Shown here in pieces: positions 6,336-15,303 of a DNA stretch of 34,354 nt. The stretch is from Clostridia bacterium (GTDB lineage Bacteria > Bacillota > Clostridia > UMGS1883 > UMGS1540). The stretch is taken from assembly GCA_017620205.1 (NCBI GenBank), contig JAFZQX010000005.1, forward strand, positions 1 through 34,354. The letters run 5' to 3'. The notes beneath the pieces were generated by a model. That model was not told where the DNA came from. It saw only the letters and a program-made list of their open reading frames with translations, and did no database searches. A program made the position numbers and the translations under genes. Position 1 is the stretch's first letter; the number at the start of each line of letters is the position of its first letter.

Positions 6336-8417
6336 ATGGATAATTTTTCTTATGGTATAAAATCGAAGAAAACTGAGCTTTTGGCACCTGCGGGTTCTTT
6401 TGAAGCATTGCGTGCCGCAGTATTAAACGGAGCCGACGCGGTGTATTTCGGAGCGTCGCGTTTCAGCGCACGCGCGGGCGCCGCGAACTTTACGGATGAA
6501 GAACTGCCGCGCGCGGCTGATTTTTGCCATCTGCGCGGAGCCAAGGCATATCTTGCAGTTAATACCGTTTATTTGGAACGCGAGTTTGATGATCTGTGCG
6601 GACTCATCCGCCTTGCCGCAAAAAGCGGTATTGACGGATGTATAGTTCAGGATCTCGGCGCGGCTAAATTGATCCGCGAAACCGCGCCCTCTATGCCCGT
6701 GCATGCCAGCACGCAGATGACGGTGCACTCCATCCATGGCGTGCGCGCGCTTCATAAAGAGGGTATAAAGCGCGTTGTATTATCCAGAGAGCTTAAGAAA
6801 AGCGAAATAGAATATATCTGTAAAAACACAGACGCCGAGACAGAGATTTTTGTGCACGGCGCTTTATGTATCTGCTATTCGGGCAAATGCCTTTTAAGCA
6901 GCGCGATAGGCGGCAGAAGCGGAAACAGAGGCAAATGCGCCCAGCCGTGCAGGCTTAAATATACCATGGACGGCAAAAGCGGCTACCTCTTAAGCCCGAA
7001 GGATTTATGCCTCGCGGGCGAAATCGAAACGCTCAAAAACATAGGCGTTTCGTCGCTGAAAATTGAAGGACGCATGAAATCTCCCGAATATGTAGCCGTT
7101 GTAGTAGGAACTTACAGAAAAATAATAGACAGCGGCAAAGTGACAAAAGAAGATATAGAAAGGCTTCGTGCAATATTTTGCCGCGGCGATGAGTTTTCGG
7201 ACGATTATTTCAAAGAGAAAGACGAAAAACATCTTATAAACTGTTCAAGCTCAAATGACGATATATCTTTAAAAGCCGATGCTTCGCTTATAAAAACTGC
7301 CGCGAAAACTTTTGCGGAAGGTGCGGAGATAAGGCGCATACAGCTTGATTTTGACCTTTCCCGCGAAGATGGTAAAGCCGTACTGACGGTTACGGGCGCG
7401 GGACAAACCGCAAAAGAAATTGCTGAATTTGAAGACGCGCCGCCGCTTTCTTCCGAAAGGGCAAAGGCGCAGCTTTCAAAACTCGGCTCAACGCCTTTTT
7501 TGGCGGGCACTGTAAATGCGGCGGACGGTCTTGCGATAAGAGTATCAACGCTGAACGGCTTGCGCCGTGCGGCGATAGAAAAAATATCGGAGCTTATTTG
7601 CGAAAGCTTCAGACACAATATAACGGATTTCAAATATAAACGCAGAGAGACAATCGGAAAAGAAAAAACTCTGCTTGCCGTATCTGTTTGTACCGCAGAG
7701 CAGGCAAAGGCCGCTACAGATAAGTGTGACGCTTTGTGTATTCCCGCAAAGCACTTTGACTTGGCCGCAGAGCTTGCAGAGGAAAAAGATGTTTATCTGG
7801 CGATCCCTGTAATTATTGAAAAAGAATTCTCGGATGAGATAAGAAATATACTCGGAAAAGCCGTAAAAAGCAAAATCCGCGGCGCGGTTTGCGGAAGCAT
7901 AGACGCCATGGCGCTTGCGTCGGAATTTGATATTCCCTTAATCGGCGGATACGGTTTAAATATAACAAACGGTCTTGCCGCTGACTTGTTTAATAAAATG
8001 GGTTTATCGGCGGCTGTCGCTTCTGCGGAGCTTTCGCTGTCCGATATAAAAAGCCTGGCGCACCAAACGGATTTACCCATAGGCTTTGTGTCGTACGGCA
8101 GACTGCGCCTTATGCAGACAAAGCACTGCTTTATGAAGCCTTCGCACTGCGGAGAATGCAAAGCGGAGCTTTGCGACAGAACAGGCACGGTTTTCCCCGT
8201 AAGGCGGGCATATCCCGGACACGGTAATATTATTTATAATTCACGTCCAATTTATCTTGCGGACAAACAAAAAGATGATTTGGGCGCCGCGTTTGAAGTG
8301 ATGAGCTTTACTACGGAAACACCCCGTGAGTGCGAAAAAATAATAGAAATGTATAAAAAGTGCGAAGCGCCGCCGTTTGAATTTACAAGAGGCGGACAGA
8401 GCAGTAGGAATTGGTAA
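6336..8417 (+). CDS. U32 peptidase-family protein with DUF3656, RlhA-like
   Basis: A 693-residue protein. The N-terminal half carries the U32 signature: ELLAPAGSFEALRAAVLNGADAVYFG near residue 15, a cysteine cluster CICYSGKCLLSS...GKCAQPC at about 178-208, and KIEGRMKSPEYVA at about 241. The C-terminal half, with another cysteine group (CFMKPSHCGECKAELC), matches the longer DUF3656-containing branch. Characterised members are not proteases but iron-sulfur tRNA/rRNA hydroxylation enzymes; RlhA modifies 23S rRNA C2501 and TrhP modifies tRNA U34. Length and architecture favour the RlhA branch; the Bacillus/Clostridium annotation is usually 'collagenase-like protease'. There is no Shine-Dalgarno before the ATG. 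It heads the plus-strand run leading to maf-mreCD-mrdA. Confidence 0.88.
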   Translation: MDNFSYGIKSKKTELLAPAGSFEALRAAVLNGADAVYFGASRFSARAGAANFTDEELPRAADFCHLRGAKAYLAVNTVYLEREFDDLCGLIRLAAKSGIDGCIVQDLGAAKLIRETAPSMPVHASTQMTVHSIHGVRALHKEGIKRVVLSRELKKSEIEYICKNTDAETEIFVHGALCICYSGKCLLSSAIGGRSGNRGKCAQPCRLKYTMDGKSGYLLSPKDLCLAGEIETLKNIGVSSLKIEGRMKSPEYVAVVVGTYRKIIDSGKVTKEDIERLRAIFCRGDEFSDDYFKEKDEKHLINCSSSNDDISLKADASLIKTAAKTFAEGAEIRRIQLDFDLSREDGKAVLTVTGAGQTAKEIAEFEDAPPLSSERAKAQLSKLGSTPFLAGTVNAADGLAIRVSTLNGLRRAAIEKISELICESFRHNITDFKYKRRETIGKEKTLLAVSVCTAEQAKAATDKCDALCIPAKHFDLAAELAEEKDVYLAIPVIIEKEFSDEIRNILGKAVKSKIRGAVCGSIDAMALASEFDIPLIGGYGLNITNGLAADLFNKMGLSAAVASAELSLSDIKSLAHQTDLPIGFVSYGRLRLMQTKHCFMKPSHCGECKAELCDRTGTVFPVRRAYPGHGNIIYNSRPIYLADKQKDDLGAAFEVMSFTTETPRECEKIIEMYKKCEAPPFEFTRGGQSSRNW

Positions 8418-8429
8418 AAGGAGAGAGTT

Positions 8430-8999
8430 TTGTTGGAAGTCATATTGGCGTCCGCTTCACCGCGCAGGCGTGAAATTTTAAAAAACGCGGGTATAGATTT
8501 CCGCGTTGTGGCAGCGGATATAGATGAAAGTACGGAAAAGACAGCGCCGCATGAAGTGGTGCTTGATATATCAAAGCGAAAAGCCGAAGCGGTGGCAAAA
8601 AAAACGGACGGCATAGTAATAGCCGCCGATACTGTTGTCGCTTTGGACGGCGAAATTCTCGGAAAGCCCAAAGACGATGAGGACGCATTTCGCATGCTGA
8701 GGGCACTGTCCGGCAGGGAACACGAAGTTTACACGGGCGTTTGCGTTATCAGAGGCGACAGATGCGACAGCTTCTATGAAAAGACAAAGGTTTTTTTCAG
8801 AGATATGACGGACGACATTATAAAAGCCTATATAGAAACGGGCGAGCCTCGCGATAAGGCGGGCGCTTACGCAATTCAGGGCAAATGTGCCGCGTATATT
8901 ACGCGCATTGAAGGCGACTACTTGAATGTTGTCGGTCTGCCTCTTTCGCGGCTTTGCCAATTACTTGAAGGGAACGGTTATTTACATGAATTTTTTTAA
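8430..8999 (+). CDS. maf: Maf nucleotide pyrophosphatase (dTTP/UTP house-cleaning)
   Basis: A 189-residue Maf/HAM1-fold enzyme that hydrolyses non-canonical or excess nucleoside triphosphates, and is historically linked to septum formation. The motifs present are ASASPRRREIL, the catalytic AADTVV, GKPKDDEDAFRML, SGREHEVYTGV and DKAGAYAIQG, typical of the dTTP/UTP-preferring YhdE/Maf branch. The start is TTG: AAGGAG (8418-8423) is 6 bases before TTG 8430 and 9 before a second TTG at 8433; there is no ATG nearby. Maf genes often sit next to mreBCD in Firmicutes, as here, and its end overlaps mreC by 14 bp. Confidence 0.95.
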   Translation: MLEVILASASPRRREILKNAGIDFRVVAADIDESTEKTAPHEVVLDISKRKAEAVAKKTDGIVIAADTVVALDGEILGKPKDDEDAFRMLRALSGREHEVYTGVCVIRGDRCDSFYEKTKVFFRDMTDDIIKAYIETGEPRDKAGAYAIQGKCAAYITRIEGDYLNVVGLPLSRLCQLLEGNGYLHEFF

Positions 9000-9807
9000 G
9001 AGTAAATTGTTTATCGTATTAGCTATCGTTACGGTAATTATAGTAGCGTTTATGATTTTATCTGCGGCGTTCGGTTTCGGAACAGGTCCCGTAAGCAACG
9101 GTCTTAATATTATTACAACTCCGGTGCAAAACGGGATTTACGGAATCGGAAAAGGAATCAGTTCTTTCTTTGAAGGAATAGGAAAATCCGGCCAGTATAA
9201 GGGACTTTACGATGAATCCCAAAAGAGAGTGACGGAGCTTGAAGCGGAAGTCCGTGAAATTGATACGCTGAAAAATGAGAACGACAGACTGCGTGCCCTT
9301 CTTGATTTTGAAGAGAGGGAAAAGGACAAAAAACTCGTTGCGGCACAGGTTGCGGCGTCGAGTCCCGACAATTGGTATGCCGAAATACAATTAAACAAGG
9401 GCACAAACAGCGGAATCAGAAAAGATAATGTTGTTTATACGGATAACGGTCTTGTGGGTTATGTTACGGAAGTTGGACCCACATGGTGCAAGGTTTTGAC
9501 GGTTCTTGACATAAACGCGTCCGTAGGGTGCGTTGTTCCGAGAAGCGGTGATACCGCTGTGGCGGAAGGTGACGCTGAACTTGCGCAAAACAGTGAGTGC
9601 AGCATGAACTATATTTCAAAAGACGCAACCGTTATAGTGGGTGACAGCGTTGAAACATCGGGGCTCGGCAGCATTTATCCCGCAGGAATACTTATCGGCA
9701 AGATAAGCAGTATTACCCCTGAACTTCAGGGACTGTATAATAAAGCAACCATAAAAACTTCTGTGGATTTTAAAAGCCTCAGAGAAGTTGTTGTTATTGT
9801 CGGTTAG
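8986..9807 (+). CDS. mreC: Rod-shape-determining protein MreC
   Basis: A 273-residue bitopic membrane protein that organises the elongation machinery with MreD, RodA and PBP2. One N-terminal transmembrane helix (about residues 8-28) is followed by a coiled coil (about 70-105, ESQKRVTELEAEVREIDTLKNENDRLRALLDF) and two beta-barrel domains with the conserved NWYAEIQLNKGTNSGI and the GLVGYV segment. ATG 8986 gives the canonical short cytoplasmic N-terminus (MNFFKSK). The open frame extends 20 codons upstream, but only through the end of maf. It overlaps maf by 14 bp, suggesting translational coupling. Confidence 0.94.
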   Translation: MNFFKSKLFIVLAIVTVIIVAFMILSAAFGFGTGPVSNGLNIITTPVQNGIYGIGKGISSFFEGIGKSGQYKGLYDESQKRVTELEAEVREIDTLKNENDRLRALLDFEEREKDKKLVAAQVAASSPDNWYAEIQLNKGTNSGIRKDNVVYTDNGLVGYVTEVGPTWCKVLTVLDINASVGCVVPRSGDTAVAEGDAELAQNSECSMNYISKDATVIVGDSVETSGLGSIYPAGILIGKISSITPELQGLYNKATIKTSVDFKSLREVVVIVG

Positions 9808-9910
9808 GGAATAAACAACTTGAAAGAAACATTCAAGTAAATTTTCCGCCGGAATATACTCCGCATTAAGAGCATCTTTGATTCTGTTTATGCCGAAGCG
9901 GAGCAGCTAA
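9808..9910 (+). other. Gap between mreC and mreD with two inverted repeats
   Basis: About 100 bases with no reading frame of note. CTTGAA-AGAAACA-TTCAAG (9821-9839) and the spaced pair CTCCGC (9859-9864)/GCGGAG (9898-9903) could form RNA structure inside the operon message. No T-run follows, so a terminator is unlikely; a processing or stability element is possible. Confidence 0.35.
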
Positions 9911-9922
9911 ATGGAGATTTTT

Positions 9923-10426
9923 ATGAAACATTTTATCAGAGCAGTTTTGGTGCTTGTGTTTTTAATACTTCAAAGCACGTTTTGTCAATTTATAAAAATA
10001 TGGGATATTATGCCGAATTTGGTGCTTGCATATATAATCTCGCTTGCTCTTACGTCTGACGATATTATGTATGCAGGCGGTTTTGGTTTTGCCGCGGGGC
10101 TTTTGTGGGATATTACATGGGGCCGTGTTTTCGGCGTAAGAACTCTCCTTTTTATGTATATAGCAATTCTCGCATACAGGGCGGGAGAGTACGTGTACAG
10201 GAAGAATATTTCGGTATGTGTAATTTTCACGCTTGTGGGCGCTGTAATAACGGAGAGTATATTCTTTGCCGCAAATTTCATTTTAACGCACAATGCGTCT
10301 TTTTGGCAGTCGTTTTTCAGAACGATTGTACCTTCGGCGGCATATACGGCTGCTTTTCAGCTTGTTATTTATAATCTTTGCTTGAAAATCAGCAAAATGG
10401 GGAAAGAAAGGAGCAGTAGTGTATGA
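9923..10426 (+). CDS. mreD: Rod-shape-determining protein MreD
   Basis: A 167-residue protein with about five to six membrane helices, the normal size for MreD, which links MreC to the elongation synthases. Recognition rests on position between mreC and the PBP2 gene, on size, and on the hydrophobic pattern including FLILQSTFCQF and the GFAAGLLWDITWGRVFGVRTLLFMYIA region, where the G-L-x-x-D/E-x-x-x-G motif of MreD is seen. An ATG at 9911 is in frame, but the GGAG (9914-9917) inside it suits ATG 9923. The stop overlaps the next start (ATGA, 10423-10426). Confidence 0.9.
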   Translation: MKHFIRAVLVLVFLILQSTFCQFIKIWDIMPNLVLAYIISLALTSDDIMYAGGFGFAAGLLWDITWGRVFGVRTLLFMYIAILAYRAGEYVYRKNISVCVIFTLVGAVITESIFFAANFILTHNASFWQSFFRTIVPSAAYTAAFQLVIYNLCLKISKMGKERSSSV

Positions 10427-12438
10427 GATACAGAATTTTGTATTTTATCGTCGCGCTTTGTTGCTTTGTATCTTTCTCGCGGCTCGTTGATTTGCAGCTT
10501 GTGCATGGCAAAGAGTATCAGAAACTCAGTCATGAACGCGTAATAAATACAACCGCAGTTGCCGCCCCGCGCGGTGAGATTCTTGACAGAAACGGCAAGC
10601 CTCTTGTTAAAAACAAAACGGGTTTTTCACTTGAGATTCATTATATCAAGGGGAGAAAAGAACCTGAATTAAACGCACTTATCTGTTCGCTTTGTTCGCT
10701 TCTTGAAGAAAACGGCAAACAGGTTGTTTTCAGTTTCCCGGTTTCTGAGGAAAACCACTTTACTCTTTCGGATGATGATGTGGTAACATGGAAAAAGGAT
10801 AAAAACTTTTCCGAAATAGCAACTGTTGATGAAGTGCTTGACTTCTATTCGGAGCAGTACGATGTTGACGCGTCTTATACTCCACATCAGAAAAGAGATA
10901 TCATAGGCGTGAGATATGAGATGGATAGGACGGGGTTTTCCGCGAATACTCCGTATGTTTTGGCAGAGGATATAGGAGAAGTTCTGCTTGCAAAGATTAA
11001 AGAAAAAAACAGTCAGTATCCCGGTGTTGTAATATCCGCCGCCCCGGTAAGACAGTATGTCGAGGGAAGTATGGCGGCGCATATTCTCGGCAGAACGGGC
11101 AGAATATATAAAGAAGAATATGAGCAGCTTAAAGACCAGAACTATTCCATGAACGACATGATAGGCAAAGAGGGAATAGAAAAATGCTTTGAGCAGTATT
11201 TGAAAGGTACTGACGGTATAAACGGCGTTGAACAGAGCCTTGACGGAAAACGCGTAAAGCTTATAGAAAGCGTTATACCTAAACCGGGCAATAACGTTAT
11301 TCTAACACTTGACACCAATCTGCAGAGAACTGCGGAGCAGGCTCTCGGCGATACAATATCATACATTAAGAACAAAAGCGGCGACGGACCGGGACATGAC
11401 GCGGAAAGCGGCGCGCTTGCTGCAATTGATGTAAATACAGGTGAAATACTGGCGCTTGCGTCATATCCTTCATATGATCCCGCTTATTTCAATGAAAACT
11501 ATGAAGTTTTAAGCCACGATAAGAGATTACCTATGTTTAACCGCGCCATAGGCGGCGCTTACGAGCCCGGTTCAACATTTAAGATGCTTACGGCTGTTGC
11601 CGCTTTGGAAGAAGGGGTTATAACACCGCACGACTTTATCGAGGATAAAGGTATTTATGAGTATTATGATGACTATCAGCCTAAATGTTGGATATACAGC
11701 AGTAAACATGTAACGCACGGATATCAGAACGTTTCCGAGGCTATAGAAAACTCTTGTAACTATTTCTTTTATGATATAGGCAGAAGAACGGGCATTGAAA
11801 ACATAGATAAATACGCCCGCCTTGCGGGACTCGGCGAACCTACTGGCGTTGAGCTTGTGAGTGAGGAAAACACGGGCAGACTCGCGTCTCCCGAAGCCAG
11901 AGAGAAAAACGGCGAGGTCTGGAATCCCGGTGATACGCTCCAGACTGCCATAGGTCAGTCTGATAATATGTTTACGCCGCTGCAGATGGCAAACTACCTC
12001 GCAACAATAGTAAACGGCGGCACAAGATATAAAGCTCATCTTGTTAAAAACGTGCGTTCCCCGGAAAACGGAAAGCTTCTCTATGAGGCTAAGCCCGAGG
12101 TTCTAGGTCAGATAGAAATGAAGCCAGAAAACTACAAAGCGGTTATGGAAGGCATGAAAAACGTGGTAGAGCTCGGTACCGCGAGCAGTGTTTTTGACGG
12201 TTTTGATATTTCAGCCGGAGGCAAAACGGGTACTGCCGAAGTATCCGGGGGCTCCGATAACGCGATATTTGTAGGCTTTGCTCCGTTTGACCATCCTACG
12301 ATAGCGGTGTGTGTTGTAATAGAACACGGCGCTCACGGCGCAGATGCCGGATATGCCGTAAGATCAGTTCTGGAAGAGTATTTTAAATCAAAAGAAACTC
12401 CCAGATTGGCAGAAAAAAGTAATATTTTTACAAGATAA
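10423..12438 (+). CDS. mrdA: Class B penicillin-binding protein, elongation type (PBP2/MrdA)
   Basis: A 671-residue D,D-transpeptidase that cross-links peptidoglycan. One N-terminal membrane helix (residues about 4-22) precedes the dimerisation domain with PRGEILDRNGKPL. The transpeptidase motifs are intact: S384-T-F-K387 (in EPGSTFK), S444-C-N446, and K601-T-G603. The mreC-mreD-PBP order points to the elongation PBP2 rather than the septal FtsI or SpoVD; no PASTA domain is present, in agreement. Its start overlaps the mreD stop by 4 bp. The segment between residues about 85 and 165 is longer than in short PBP2 proteins, as is usual in Firmicutes. Confidence 0.93.
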   Translation: MRYRILYFIVALCCFVSFSRLVDLQLVHGKEYQKLSHERVINTTAVAAPRGEILDRNGKPLVKNKTGFSLEIHYIKGRKEPELNALICSLCSLLEENGKQVVFSFPVSEENHFTLSDDDVVTWKKDKNFSEIATVDEVLDFYSEQYDVDASYTPHQKRDIIGVRYEMDRTGFSANTPYVLAEDIGEVLLAKIKEKNSQYPGVVISAAPVRQYVEGSMAAHILGRTGRIYKEEYEQLKDQNYSMNDMIGKEGIEKCFEQYLKGTDGINGVEQSLDGKRVKLIESVIPKPGNNVILTLDTNLQRTAEQALGDTISYIKNKSGDGPGHDAESGALAAIDVNTGEILALASYPSYDPAYFNENYEVLSHDKRLPMFNRAIGGAYEPGSTFKMLTAVAALEEGVITPHDFIEDKGIYEYYDDYQPKCWIYSSKHVTHGYQNVSEAIENSCNYFFYDIGRRTGIENIDKYARLAGLGEPTGVELVSEENTGRLASPEAREKNGEVWNPGDTLQTAIGQSDNMFTPLQMANYLATIVNGGTRYKAHLVKNVRSPENGKLLYEAKPEVLGQIEMKPENYKAVMEGMKNVVELGTASSVFDGFDISAGGKTGTAEVSGGSDNAIFVGFAPFDHPTIAVCVVIEHGAHGADAGYAVRSVLEEYFKSKETPRLAEKSNIFTR

Positions 12439-12451
12439 AAAGGCGCTTTAA

Positions 12452-13588
12452 ATGGAAACTGTATATTATTTATGGTTAAACCTTAAAGAAAAAATATCAA
12501 AAAGCACAAAGTTTGAACTTTTGGAGCATTTCGGGAGCGCGGAGAAGCTTTTTAAAGCTGACAAAGATGCCTATAATGAGTGCCGCATTCTGTCCGGCGG
12601 AGATATAGAAGCGCTTTGCGATAAGAGCTTAAAAGAAGCGGAAAAGGAACTCAAAAAGGCACAAAGCATGGGCGTTTCGTTGGTTACTGCGGACAGCCCC
12701 GAATATCCAAAAGAGCTTTTAAACATGCCCGACCCTCCCGTGCTTTTGTATGCTGTTGGAGACACATCGCTGCTTAATGAAAAGCTTCCGTTTTGTATTG
12801 TCGGCACACGGCATGCGTCGGGATACGGTCTGTCGGCAGCAATGCAAATCGCAGGTCAGATTGCCGAGTGCGGAATGACGGTAATAAGCGGCTGTGCGCT
12901 CGGGATTGACAGCGCCGCGCATAAGGGGGCTCTCCTCCCGCACGGTAAAACGATAGGCGTTGCGGGCTGCGGCATAAATGTTGATTACCCTTCGGGAAAT
13001 GAAGCTTTAAGGCGCGAAATGAGGGAAAAGGGACTTATTATAAGCGAGTTTCCTCTTGATACGCCGCCGTACGGCCACAATTTTCCCATAAGAAACAGGC
13101 TTCTCGCCGGACTTTCACTCGGAGTTGCCGTAATTGAGGCGGGGCAGAGAAGCGGCGCACTAAACACCGCGCATCATGCTTGGGAACAGAATAAAGATGT
13201 TTTTGCACTGCCGGGAAATATAACAAATAAGCAAAGCGGCGGAACAAATTCGCTTATCGCGGACGGCGCTTCGGTACTACTCGGCGGCGATACAATAATC
13301 GGAGAGTACATAATGCGTTATCCCAAGCTTTTTGAAATTGATGAGGTTATAAAAGACAAAAACGAGCCGGTTTTGGAAGATACGCGCAAAGTCGCGGGCA
13401 TTTTTGAAACGGACGCTGCGGATAATGAAAGCAAAGCTTTGAAAATTCTTGCGGAAGCCGATGCGCATATAGACGATATTTCAAGAGAAATAGGCATATC
13501 TGCGGCGGAAGCAAATGTTTTGATGACAATGCTGCAGATTAAGGGCAAAGTTTTGGAAAAGCCGGGAAGGATTTATACGCTTAAATAA
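12452..13588 (+). CDS. dprA: DNA-processing protein DprA
   Basis: A 378-residue protein that binds incoming single-stranded DNA and loads RecA during natural transformation. The Rossmann-like core is clear: GTRHASGYG, ISGCALGIDSAAHKGAL, GCGINVDYPSGN, ISEFPLDTPPYGHNFPIRNRL, EAGQRSGALNTA and ALPGN. The N-terminal 70 residues are a degenerate helical SAM-like region. The C-terminal 65 residues look like the winged-helix DprA_WH domain. It starts 13 bases after the PBP gene behind AAAAGGCG. Linkage to cell-wall genes rather than topA is unusual. DprA is also kept in many non-competent bacteria, so competence is not implied. Confidence 0.94.
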   Translation: METVYYLWLNLKEKISKSTKFELLEHFGSAEKLFKADKDAYNECRILSGGDIEALCDKSLKEAEKELKKAQSMGVSLVTADSPEYPKELLNMPDPPVLLYAVGDTSLLNEKLPFCIVGTRHASGYGLSAAMQIAGQIAECGMTVISGCALGIDSAAHKGALLPHGKTIGVAGCGINVDYPSGNEALRREMREKGLIISEFPLDTPPYGHNFPIRNRLLAGLSLGVAVIEAGQRSGALNTAHHAWEQNKDVFALPGNITNKQSGGTNSLIADGASVLLGGDTIIGEYIMRYPKLFEIDEVIKDKNEPVLEDTRKVAGIFETDAADNESKALKILAEADAHIDDISREIGISAAEANVLMTMLQIKGKVLEKPGRIYTLK

Positions 13589-13618
13589 TAAAAACATATA
13601 AGAAAGGTCATGATAAAA

Positions 13619-14389
13619 ATGAAAAAGTTATTACTCGTTTTGGTTGCACTTATGATGGTGGTTTCAGGCTGCGGCAAAAAGGGGCAGGCGCCTCAAGAGA
13701 CACAGCAGGAGCAGGGAACTCAGCAGGAAAACGGTGAAAATCCCGCCGTGCAGGAAAATGGCGGCGCGCAGGAAACACATGAAGCGGCAACAGCTATAAC
13801 CGAGAATGTTGAACCCGTTATCGATGAACCCATAATTACGGAAGACGTACAGGAAGGCGATTACACATCGCAGTTTATAGCAAAGTTTTTAGACAGCGGC
13901 GCTTACTATCTTAAAGTAAACGTTTCGGAAAACGGAAAAGTCGGAGAATATGAGATAGCCGTAAACGGTGATAAATCCGCGATAAAAGACGGTCAAGGCG
14001 TTAAAATAGTTGACGCAGGCACACTCTATTTTGTATTAAACGATTCAAATTTTGTTATAAAACAGGAAATGGCAGACAAGCTTTTTGAAAACTCAACAAA
14101 CTTCATATTTGAGAGACAGCTTTCGGGCGATAAGGAAAAGCTTGTTTCTTCCGGAAAAGAAGAGATAAACGGTCAGGAATTCTTCTGTGAAGAATTCAAA
14201 AATGAAGATGTTACGGTTAAATACTACTATGACGATAAAACGATCCGTTATGTAAAGACGATAGACGCATTGGGAAATGAAAAGCTTACGCAGGTTCTTG
14301 AACTTACGCATAATGTTCCCGAAAGCCTTTTCGTAATCCCCGAAGACTATATCGTTCAGGATTTGTCCGAAATCCAGGAAGCGCAATAA
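13619..14389 (+). CDS. Lipoprotein of unknown function
   Basis: A 256-residue protein with a lipoprotein signal peptide; the lipobox VSGC precedes a GKKGQAPQ linker. The first 60 residues of the mature form are a Q/E/N-rich flexible spacer. The rest (about 80-256) is a mixed alpha/beta domain of unknown family, resembling outer-leaflet carrier-type domains only in general pattern. An ATG at 13610 is in frame, but AGAAAGG (13601-13607) is only 2 bases from it and 11 from ATG 13619, which also gives the classical MKKLLL start. It lies 30 bases after dprA in the same direction. Confidence 0.75.
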   Translation: MKKLLLVLVALMMVVSGCGKKGQAPQETQQEQGTQQENGENPAVQENGGAQETHEAATAITENVEPVIDEPIITEDVQEGDYTSQFIAKFLDSGAYYLKVNVSENGKVGEYEIAVNGDKSAIKDGQGVKIVDAGTLYFVLNDSNFVIKQEMADKLFENSTNFIFERQLSGDKEKLVSSGKEEINGQEFFCEEFKNEDVTVKYYYDDKTIRYVKTIDALGNEKLTQVLELTHNVPESLFVIPEDYIVQDLSEIQEAQ

Positions 14390-14455
14390 TACGGCGCAAC
14401 GTGTTGGCAAAACGGAGATTTATGTAAGTTTGCGGAAAACAGGAGTGAACCTTTT

Positions 14456-14992
14456 TTGAATATACCAAATATTCTGACACTTATTAGAATAGCATTAATA
14501 CCGGTTACAGCATATTATTTTCACACAGGGCAAACCGTTTTGGCCTCGGCTGTATTCATAACGGCATGCCTTACCGATATTCTTGACGGTTATATAGCAA
14601 GGCGTTTTAATATGATAACAAACGTAGGTAAGCTGCTTGATCCACTTGCCGATAAGGGAATTCAGATAACGCTTTTAATATCGCTTGCCATGACGTCTCT
14701 TGTGCCGTGGACTGTGATAATAATCATAGTGTGTAAAGAGCTAATACAATGCGTATGCGGATATATTATGTACCGCAGCGGCATTGTAGTAAACTCAAAG
14801 GCAGAGGGAAAGATATCAACTGTCGTAACATCATTGTGCGTAGTCACAATAATGCTTTTCGGCAGGGGCTTGGGGAAAATACCGCTTTTGGTTTTCCAGT
14901 GGCTTCCGGTTGTATTTGCAATTCCTGCTTTTTTGAGTTACTCCGTTATGTTTTATAATTATATGATAAAGAAAAAAGCGCAAGCTGAATAA
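14456..14992 (+). CDS. pgsA: CDP-diacylglycerol-glycerol-3-phosphate 3-phosphatidyltransferase
   Basis: A 178-residue membrane enzyme of the CDP-alcohol phosphatidyltransferase family that makes phosphatidylglycerophosphate. The signature D41-x2-D44-G45-x2-A48-R49-x8-G58-x3-D62-x3-D66 is complete, within LTDILDGYIARRFNMITNVG and the following LLDPLADKG. Six hydrophobic helices fit the family. The start is TTG 14456 with AGGAGTG (14441-14447) 8 bases upstream; no suitable ATG exists. The N-terminus MNIPNILTLIRI is typical of PgsA. The 66-base gap from the lipoprotein gene carries no terminator. Confidence 0.93.
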   Translation: MNIPNILTLIRIALIPVTAYYFHTGQTVLASAVFITACLTDILDGYIARRFNMITNVGKLLDPLADKGIQITLLISLAMTSLVPWTVIIIIVCKELIQCVCGYIMYRSGIVVNSKAEGKISTVVTSLCVVTIMLFGRGLGKIPLLVFQWLPVVFAIPAFLSYSVMFYNYMIKKKAQAE

Positions 14993-15164
14993 AACGGCGA
15001 AGGCGCACGAGGTGGGAAAAACAAGAACTTATGTAAAAAACAGGAAAATCTTTTGTTAATTGTGCAATAAATTCACATTCTTGTTTTGGTTAAAAAATAG
15101 AAAGAAATTCACGGATTTGTTAAATGCAAACACCTAAATATAAAAAGTTTGTGAAATTTTAACA
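14993..15164 (+). other. AT-rich intergenic region after pgsA
   Basis: No reading frame or clear RNA is visible. The first 65 bases weakly resemble the gap before pgsA (both start after a TAA and share CGGCG..., TTATGTAA, AAACAGGA and a final CTTTTxTG in the same order). No convincing pgsA terminator was found. Confidence 0.35.
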
Positions 15165-15193
15165 TTGATTATTCGGGAAAAGTGTGTTATTAT
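15165..15193 (+). promoter_or_regulatory. Promoter with extended -10 upstream of the pyridoxal-kinase-like gene
   Basis: TTGATT (15165-15170), a 17-base spacer, TATTAT (15188-15193) preceded by TGT, which makes an extended -10. The predicted transcript starts near 15200, about 120 bases before the start codon. Confidence 0.65.
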
Positions 15194-15229
15194 AAAGACA
15201 CAATAACCAATACATAAAACTTTTTTCAT

Positions 15230-15303
15230 TTTCCCTCCTTTTGCAGGCCGTGTCATCAGCGGTCTGCTAAATTTGTTTTTAGGGAAATTTTTTTATTTTT
15301 TTT
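15230..15303 (+). terminator. Nested hairpin and T-tract in the leader: attenuator or small-RNA terminator
   Basis: Inner stem GCAGGCCG (15243-15250)/CGGTCTGC (15260-15267), with one G-U pair and a 9-base loop. Outer stem TTTCCCT (15230-15236)/AGGGAAA (15281-15287), directly followed by seven T, one A and eight T (15288-15303). It lies after the promoter and before the ribosome binding site AGGAAG (15312-15317), so it could stop transcription of the gene conditionally, or define a small RNA of about 100 bases. Confidence 0.55.

Noticed and set aside
8926-8985. A longer MreC starting at 8926
   Set aside because: The extra codons lie inside maf and place residues before the normal short cytoplasmic N-terminus; ATG 8986 is preferred.
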